This document shows, piece by piece, positions 1-7,500 of a stretch of DNA of 7,853 nucleotides. Source of the DNA: Lentisphaeria bacterium (GTDB taxonomy: Bacteria; Verrucomicrobiota; Lentisphaeria; Victivallales; UBA1829); contig JAFYBD010000087.1 in assembly GCA_017540385.1 (NCBI GenBank), positions 1 to 7,853 of the forward strand, read 5' to 3'. The translations under genes were made by a program, and so were the position numbers. Under the pieces are notes generated by a model. The model was not told the origin of the DNA. It did not search any database and saw nothing but the letters and a program-made list of their open reading frames with translations. Every line of letters starts with the position of its first letter. Position 1 is the first letter of the stretch.

Positions 1-882
1 TCCGACGTGATGTTCGTCTGGACTGGCGAACACGGCGAAGGCAACTATCAGCACGGTTACTGGATGAATGGCACCAGCACCTGGCAGAGCGCCGGCAGCA
101 ACCATCCAGCCGAATGGGAAAACCTGGGCTGTTACGACATAACCGGAAACGGCAGGGCCGACTCCGTGCTCGTCGGCAACGTGGTCGTGAACGGTGTCAA
201 GGGCGCGTACATCGGCTACTACGCCGACGCCATCGACTCCGACAGCAACTGGACCAACATCGGCTACCTCACGAACGCGGAAGGTTACGCCTGGAAGAAC
301 GCCGTCGGCAACCTGACTGGCGGCACGGCGAACTCCATCGTCTGGTACGCTCCCGAACTCTACGCGCTCGGCGCATGGACCGACGGGACCGACAGCTGGG
401 GCACGCTCAGCAACAGCTTCGGCGGCACCGACTGGACGCTGGTCGGATGCGGCGACTTCGATGGCGACGGCAAGGATTCGGTCGTGATGTCCGGCCTCGG
501 CGGCCAGTATTTCTACACTGCCGACCTCGACGGCACGGTCGCCTCGATGGGCAACGCAAACTGGTCCGGCTGGGAAGTCCGCGCGATCGGCGACTTCAAG
601 GGCGATGGCAAGGACGACTTGGTCCTGTTCCACAAGGAATCCGGCTCCATGGTCATGATTGCCGACGGCATTGCCGATGAAGGCAAATACACCAGCCTCG
701 ATCAGCTGGATGCCAAAGACTGGTTCGTGGTCGGCGCCGGCGATTACAATGGCGACCAGAAGGACGATCTGCTGGTGCGTCAGTATTCGACCGGCATGCT
801 CGGCTACTACACCTCCGGCGACACGACGCAGTGGCAGGTCCTGGGCTACGGCGTCAGCATGGAGTGGACCGTGATCGCATAA
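1..882 (+). CDS. C-terminal fragment of a giant surface-type protein with FG-GAP/VCBS-like repeats (5' end outside window)
   Basis: The reading frame is open from base 1 and ends at TAA 880-882, so 293 codons are visible. The first in-frame ATG is at 10-12, but the homologous residues in the next gene lie deep inside a longer protein, so this is a truncated end and not a start. The fragment consists of repeats of about 46-58 residues, each carrying a loop of the form DxxGDGxxD: residues 46-54 (DITGNGRAD), 104-112 (degenerate, NLTGGTANS), 152-160 (DFDGDGKDS), 198-206 (DFKGDGKDD) and 248-256 (DYNGDQKDD). Each loop is followed by a hydrophobic strand, as in FG-GAP/VCBS repeats, which usually fold as a beta-propeller and bind calcium in these loops. 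The protein ends on a final strand, WTVIA, with no sorting motif, no transmembrane helix and no beta-barrel. The location is probably extracellular (inferred). The head of the protein is not visible. By analogy with the downstream paralogue it may carry protease and adhesin domains. Confidence 0.95.
   Translation, partial: SDVMFVWTGEHGEGNYQHGYWMNGTSTWQSAGSNHPAEWENLGCYDITGNGRADSVLVGNVVVNGVKGAYIGYYADAIDSDSNWTNIGYLTNAEGYAWKNAVGNLTGGTANSIVWYAPELYALGAWTDGTDSWGTLSNSFGGTDWTLVGCGDFDGDGKDSVVMSGLGGQYFYTADLDGTVASMGNANWSGWEVRAIGDFKGDGKDDLVLFHKESGSMVMIADGIADEGKYTSLDQLDAKDWFVVGAGDYNGDQKDDLLVRQYSTGMLGYYTSGDTTQWQVLGYGVSMEWTVIA
136..768 (+). repeat. Five calcium-loop repeats of the FG-GAP-like tail in gene 1
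   Basis: The loops lie at 136-162, 310-336, 454-480, 592-618 and 742-768, giving spacings of 174, 144, 138 and 150 bases. Loops 1, 4 and 5 keep the acidic residue at the ninth position. Loop 3 has Ser there, and loop 2 has lost nearly all acidic ligands (NLTGGTANS). The downstream paralogue shows that a further loop, FDIDGNGVSD, lies immediately upstream of the left edge, so the complete tail probably has six loop-bearing repeats. This fits a six- or seven-bladed propeller, but the blade count is inference. Confidence 0.8.
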
Positions 883-902
883 AAACAAGAATCAATGACC
901 CC

Positions 903-940
903 AACGCCGTGGCGGAGCAATCTGTTGCGGCGTTTTTTTT
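903..940 (+). terminator. Rho-independent terminator of gene 1
   Basis: The 7-bp outer stem AACGCCG (903-909) pairs with CGGCGTT (928-934). A second short pairing, CAA (918-920) with TTG (925-927) around the loop TCTG, can form inside it. The 3' arm runs into eight T residues at 933-940. The stem starts 20 bases after the gene 1 stop codon, where an intrinsic terminator is expected. It implies that gene 1 transcription mostly ends before gene 2. Confidence 0.85.
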
Positions 941-961
941 GATAAAACTATTAAAAGCTTC

Positions 962-990
962 TTGTTTTTCTTCCGGGTGCGTGATATATT
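962..990 (+). promoter_or_regulatory. Extended -10 sigma-70-type promoter for gene 2
   Basis: A -35-like TTGTTT at 962-967 and a -10 TATATT at 985-990 (five of six matches to TATAAT) are separated by exactly 17 bases. TG at 982-983, one base before the -10, makes it an extended -10 element, which offsets the weak second half of the -35. The site lies in the most AT-rich part of the window, right after the terminator. Transcription would start near 996-998, leaving a leader of about 48 bases. I see no clear operator or riboswitch in the leader. Confidence 0.65.
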
Positions 991-1033
991 GTGGATGAAG
1001 AATTAACGGCATTATCCCCATCCCCCTTGCAGC

Positions 1034-1040
1034 GAGGTGA
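1034..1040 (+). promoter_or_regulatory. Shine-Dalgarno sequence of gene 2
   Basis: GAGGTGA lies four bases upstream of ATG 1045 and fixes the start. In-frame alternatives are TTG at 1027, which has no such site, and GTG at 991, which would sit at or before the predicted transcription start. An in-frame TGA at 982-984 blocks any longer version. None of these starts would add a signal peptide. Confidence 0.8.
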
Positions 1041-1044
1041 AAAC

Positions 1045-1554
1045 ATGGCGACTCTCCCGAAACACGACACGCAGACGAACCGAACCGTAGTCCTGGATTT
1101 CAACGGCGGAACGCAGGTCTACCGTAACCCCGAACTCGGACTGAATATCCCGGCACAGATCAAGCCGGGCGAATTCTCCGCCGCGCGCAGAGCCGGACTT
1201 GTTTCCAAACTGAACCTTGAGTACGCTTCTCATGGCGTCCATTTCACGACCGACGCCATGCCGGGCGCATCCACTGTTCGCATCGGGCGCACCGACGCGT
1301 TCGACCACTTCGGACGTTTCCTCGGTCTCGCGGAGGGGATCGGATCGGGCGATGCCTTCGTGCTGCTGGATGCTTCCGCCAAGGACGCCGAGCTCGCCGC
1401 GGTGATCCGTCACGAAGCCGGGCATATCCTCGGCACGCTCGACCACGGCGGAACCGGCCTCGCCCGGTATGCGCTTTTCTGGACCGAATACGACTACTCG
1501 AAAGCCTTTGTCGACGCGGCACACGAACAGTATCGGCAATATCTGAAGAGGAAG
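1045..1554 (+). other. Metzincin/matrixin-like metalloprotease domain of gene 2 (residues 1-170)
   Basis: The zinc motif HEAGHILGTLDH is encoded at 1411-1446 (H123, E124, H127, G130, D133, H134). H123 and H127 would bind zinc and E124 would act as the general base. Upstream are a first-strand segment TVVLDFNGG (residues 14-22) and a strand-rich stretch ending in DAFVLLD, as in small secreted metzincins. The canonical motif is HExxHxxGxxH. Here the eleventh position is Asp, as in snapalysin-type enzymes, and His comes one residue later. No Met-turn can be present, because there is no methionine between residues 72 and 561. The domain is therefore either a divergent metzincin or a zinc-binding fold that may have lost normal activity. 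There is no evident prodomain or cysteine switch. Confidence 0.7.
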
Positions 1555-4500
1555 AGTACCGTCACAAACACATGCATTTCCGGCTCCGACGATGATGACA
1601 GCTTTACGGTCGGGGCCTACGAAACCAGTACGGAAACCTATTACGAATACGGCAGTTACCAATCACTCTACGACCCGGATCACGACACGTGGTATTGGCC
1701 GTCTCCTCCCGCCACGGAATACGTCGAAGAAAACTATACGTTCAAAGCTTACCAGAGCCTGTCGGGCAAACATGCCAAATACAGGATCGACAACTCCGGC
1801 GGCACCATCACCGCCTGTACGGCTCAATACATCACCGTGAAGGAACTCGTCTATCGCGACAGAACCGATACTTACGGATACGTGAACGGAAGCAGCACGT
1901 ACACCACCAGCCTGGTATACTCCGCCCCCCGAATCTCCCGGGGCGTCGCCGAGGGATGCAAGAGCACCACGCTCAATGTTACCGGCAATGCGTTCGCGAC
2001 CGACTGCAAAGCGGCAAAAATAACAGTCGCCGGGGAAGTTTACGCATGGGATGGCTGGGGCGGAGACGACCTCCCGTACGGAGATTACACCGTGTTCCAT
2101 GCCGTGCTCGAGAACAGCACCGTCGTCGGAACGAACGGCACGTATTGGGCCACTTACGACTATGAGGAAGACAATCTGACCGGACTTTATTCCAGCGGAC
2201 TGGAGGTGAATTTCGGCGGCACGGCCAGCCACGTCACGGTCCAATCCGGCAGTGTGACGATCGGCTACGGCGGAGCCCTCGAAGCAGGATCCACAACCGC
2301 GAAACAGTGGAAATTGCTCGGCAACGCCGTGGTGAACAACCTGGTGGTCGACGACGGCGACGTGAACGTGTACTACGGCGGCGAACTGAACAATGCCAAG
2401 ATCAAGGGAACGCTCCGTATCGGAGACGGGGCGCACCTGGGCGGCACCATCAACACCACGCGCGTGGAATTGGCGAACGTGGTCCCGACCACCACCATCA
2501 CGATCAAGCTCGATCTGCGCGACTTCGCCAAAGCCAACTACACGGAGACGCAGCGGGTAGACAAGGATGAACATAACTACGTACTCCGAAAGATCGAATA
2601 CTTCGCCAACTACACCACGAGGACCACCGAATACACCTGTTTCCGCGACAAGGATGGTGACGTCAGATACGATGATATAAGGGTCACCTACGACACGTTC
2701 GACAACCTGGACGGACGTTTCGACATGACGAACTGGAAGTACACCTTCGAGGCTGACATCGGCTCCGTGGACGCCACGGCGATGCCGTATATCGTGGTGG
2801 ACTTCGGCGGCACGGAGAAGATGTTCGACAGCGGGAAACTGAAATTCAACTATCCCTCCACCAACCGGAAAATCCAGTTCCAGATGAACAGCAACGAGCT
2901 GAAATGGGAGGAACAGTGGTCCGAGGGCGACAATTCGTCCTACACAGGGACCATCCTCTACGATGCCTCGCTGTACGGCGAAGCCGCCGACGTGCTGTGG
3001 CTCGAATACGGCGAGGATCCGGAAGCGGAGTACACCATCGAACTGGCTCCCGAGATGGCCGGGGCGACCGAAATCACGGCCATCACCACCGCCGGAACGG
3101 GCGACGGCGCCCTGCCGGATGCGGAGATCAAGGGGACCACGCTCGTCGTGAAGGGCGACAGGGTGCAGGACGGGAATCTCGTGGTGAAGGCGGAGGACCC
3201 CGCACACCTGGACCACGAATGCGCGCTGGAACTCCTCGTGGTGCCGGAGGAAATCCCGGTGATCGGCAAGCTCGGCGCGAAACATTATTCCGACATGCTG
3301 AAGCGTGCGCAGAAGGACCACATCACGCAAATTTCCGACGTCCTGCCGTACAACATCCACACCAAGATCTTCGGGCTGGCGTTCGACCTGACGAACATGG
3401 GGATCACGCTGACCGTGAACTGGACCGAACCGAGCATGGAACTGAAACTCCAGGGCAAGATGGAGTGGAAACTCGGCAAGGGGACTGCCGGAACGGGCAG
3501 GAACCTGAAGCTCGTGGTCGACCTGTCCGGTGATGAAAACTTCATCACCATCACGAACAAAAAGGGCGAATACTCCTGGAACATCGTCGGCGAACTCAAG
3601 GTGCCGGACTTCAAGATCGGCAAGTTCCAGTTCTCGAACATGTCCCTGAAGGTCGACAAGGGGAACTACGCTTTCATAGCCACCGGGTACGTGCAGTTGC
3701 CGTGGATCAAGTATGCATTCGGCGGCTCCCTCGGCATCACGGACGGTTACCTGGACAGCATGGCGATCGGCACGGACAACCTGAACATCCTGCTCGGCGG
3801 TACCGGGCTCTTCCTGCAGAAGATCGAGGGCGGCATCTCCGGAATCGCCACGGATCTGAACCTGTCGTTCAATGGCACGCTCGGACTGACGGCGGGACCG
3901 AAGATCAGCGTGGAGTTCGTGGACTGGCTGGGCATTGATTCCGGCGAGTATTCGCTGTGCGAAATGACGCTGACCGGCACGCTCTCCACCTCGGGCGAAC
4001 TCGAAGGCAAATCCAACTGCGTGATCCTCGGCGGCCTCGCTACGGGCGGAGGTTCCGCGGGCATCAAGGACGGCGAGCTCTTCGTCTCCGGCACCTACAC
4101 GTTCCTGAACAACTGCATCTCCATCAAGGGCGAAATGCATGCGGGGCTCGGCGGCATCACGATCACCGGCAAGGGTACGGCATCCGTGCCGCGCGAAAAA
4201 TATTTCGGCCCCCTCGCGGGGTTTGAGATGAGCGCCAATGTCGAGGCCGCGGTGAACCGTCACGCGAGCGACAGCTACGTGTTGGCATGGCAGGCGGTCT
4301 CCCTCTTCGGCAACAATTTCTCCATCGGGTTCAAAAGCACGTTCGAGGGAGAAGTGACCCTGCTCGGCGCGACCGACCTGCTCAAAGAGGAAGAGCGCGA
4401 CCTGCGCACGCTGAAAAGCAATATCCCGGTCCGGAGCGAATCCGTGGCGGCTCCTCTGCGCGACGGGGCCGAGCCGTCGGCCAGCAAGACTGTCACCGTG

Positions 4501-7500
4501 AATTATTCCGGGCTGAGCCTGTTCCAGTTCAATCTGACAAGCAGCTCCGCCAGTGTTTCGCTGACCTGCGACGGGGCGGAATACACGCAGGCTGCGATTG
4601 CGGCCGGCAATTTCGAAAACATGCAGGTCGTGAGCGAACTCTCCGGCGACATGTTCATCACCATCGCCGTGAACAACGCCGCTTCCGGCGAGTGGACCAT
4701 GAACGCCTACGACGATGAGAACGCCACGTTCGGCGTCTACGGCGTCGAGGGCGGCATGCAGAAGCCGGTCATCGCGTCGATCACCGTCGGAGCCGACGCC
4801 AGAAGCTCGACCATCGGCTACACGCTCGGCGACCTCGCCGGTCTGGAGAACGTTCGACTGTCCGTCTACCGCACTGGCAAGGAGGCTGGATACACCGGCC
4901 AGCGGCTCGTGGTGATCGACAAGCCCGAGGCCGAAGGCACCTGGGAATGGGTCATGAACGACGAGCTCGCAGGAGGCGATTATGCGTTCTATCTCATGGT
5001 CGAGAGCAACGGCCAAACGCCCGTCTACAGCGACATTTCGAAGGCGTACACGTTCCGTACGGTCGACACTGAAGCCCCGGATCAGATCCAGGTCGTCACT
5101 TGCGAATGGAAGTCGACCGGCACGGTCATTTCGTGGGAAGAACCCTGGGACGATCATGGCGTCGCGGGCTACCGGATCCGCTATGCGACCGGTGACGAGG
5201 ACGTATCGGAAGCCGACGTGACGACCAATTCGTTCACGTTCGACAAGGTCCCGAACGGCACGTACGAGTTCCAAGTCGTGGCCTACGACGAGGGCGGCAA
5301 CCTGTCGGCATGGAGCGAACAGCAGTCGTGCCTGGTCCTCACGGTCGGGAACGCGAAATACAAGGACCTCACGCTCGCGGAACCCCTCAAACTCGAAGAA
5401 TACGAAAGCGCCGTCAACACTACCGGCGGGGACATCTCCATTACGACCGCGGCAAACTCGCTGCTCTCCGGCTCCACGATCGGCAATGCGGAAATCTCCG
5501 GCATCCTGGACGCTTCGACCGTCACAGGCAAAGCCGTGCTGCTGGCGGGCGGCACGGCCTGCGCCGTGACCGTGAACGGCAAATTCGAAATCCGGAGCGG
5601 AACGGCCGACGGTATCACGGTCGCCGAGGGCGGTTCGCTCGTCATCGGCACGGGCGCCGTGGCGAAGAACATCACCGTGAACGCCGGCGGCTCCGTCACG
5701 TTTCAGGACGGCGCGGAATACGAGGGGCTGGTCCTGGACTACGGCTCCTCTCTCATCCTTCCGGACGGCAATACCTACCGGCTGACTGGCGACATCCGCA
5801 CCGCCGGTGCTCTGAACACCCGTACGTTCCTTTTCGCGAACGGCCACAAGATCGTGTTCGAGCAGTACAGGCAGACGGGTGAAATGACCAACCCCGGCAC
5901 GGAGTACGCACGAGACGACGTCGCATTCGTGACCGACTTCGACAAGCTCGGGACCGGCGTGCTGGAAATCGAAATCGATTCCGGCTCGCCCGGCAGCTAT
6001 AAGATCGCGGACAAGGTCGCCAGTTTCAACGGCACGATCACGGTCGTCGATCATGCCACCGGCACCTCCGCGGCCGTCGGATTCGACGATTACACGCTCG
6101 TGGGAGAAACCCTCTGCAAGCTTTCGAAAACCAGCTCGGGGTATGGCACAAGCAGCCTGTATCTGCTCACCAAGACTGCGGCGGTCGAAGCTCCCACGAT
6201 CACGGTGAGCGGTGCCGACGGCGACTGGACGGACGTCATCACCGTTACGCTGGATTCCCCCTGCGCCAAGCGCACCTACCGCTACTCGCTCAACGAGGAT
6301 ATGTCGGACGCGGTGGTCGTGACGAGCGACGGCACTGAGCCGTTCACGCTGGCGAAATCCGCCCTCACGGCGTATGCGACCTATTATCTTCAGGCGAAAG
6401 TCGAAAGCTCGTACGGCGTGGAGAGCCCCTGGAGCGAGACGGTCGGATTCACCGTGGTCCCCAAATACAGCGGGGCAGTCCTGACGGTGACCGCCGAAAA
6501 GAACGGGACCACCTATATCGTCCTCACCGCTAACGGCATGGAAAGCTCGGAATACTCCATCGACGCCTATGACTTCCGCTATGCCGACAATCCGGAGATG
6601 GACAATGCGGTGTCCTCGACGTCGTATCAGAGCGAGGCATGGATCGAGAGAACCAATTTCGTCGAAGGGCAGGATTACTACATTCAGGTGCGGGCGTTCA
6701 GCCGGGGCGAATGGGGCGACTGGGGGCCCACGCTGGTCTACAATACCGAGGGCTACGACTACGACGGCATCACGGTCGGCGACGACACCTACCTGCAGCT
6801 GAACGGAGGTAAAAAGGCCAGAAACATCACCGTCACGACCGGCGGCATCGTGTATGGCGGCGGAGGCAAGTCGGTCGACGGGATCACGCTCAACGACGGC
6901 ATTTTCTATGCCGGCTGTCCGGTCACCGACGCGGTCGTCAACGGAGGCCTTTTTGCGCTCCTGGCCAACGGCAGTGTTTCCGACCTCATCGTCAACGGCG
7001 GAACCGCCTCCCTTTGGTTCGGCACGCTCAACGGCGCGACCGTCGGCCCGGACGCCACGATGGACATCACCAACGGCATCTATGAACCGACCATCACCGG
7101 CACGATCCTGATCCAGGGCGGCATGATGATCTACGAGGATCATCCGGGAATCACCACCGACGCTTCGTTCGTCTTCGACCTCGGCGCGCACGAATCGGAG
7201 TCGATGCGTGACAGGGCGTTCGTCGACTATATCGCCCCGCTGAGCGGCGCGAAGTCCTTCACGGTGAAGCTGGACGACACCCCGGAAGCGGGGGATTACC
7301 GGCTCGCCGGCCTGAACGAGACGGATACGATCAGCCTCAGTTTCAACCTGGCGGCGAACGACGGGACCGTCCTCGGCGTGCTGGCGCCCGGCGGCGAATC
7401 GATCCTGCACAACGGGCTCTACTACTCGGTCTATCAGGAGTACGGCGTCGTCAGTCTCCATGTTTCCGGTTCCGAGACGCCACCCGAGCCGCCGACTCCG

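Noticed and set aside
136..768. Dockerin or EF-hand domains in the gene 1 tail
   Set aside because: The acidic loops recur about every 46-58 residues and are followed by strands, not by the paired helices of dockerins. FG-GAP/VCBS-like repeats fit better.
7..882. Gene 1 as a complete 291-codon protein starting near base 7-10
   Set aside because: The paralogue shows this position lies deep within a long protein, just after the first calcium loop of the tail. The frame is open to the left edge and there is no ribosome binding site.
991..1044. Longer gene 2 starting at GTG 991
   Set aside because: It would begin immediately after the -10 element, before the likely transcription start, and lacks a Shine-Dalgarno site. 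ATG 1045 has GAGGTGA four bases upstream.
1012..1662. 216-codon open reading frame on the - strand
   Set aside because: It is the continuation of the same antisense shadow beyond the single TCA codon at 1663. It overlaps the protease domain and the gene 2 leader and has no domain of its own.
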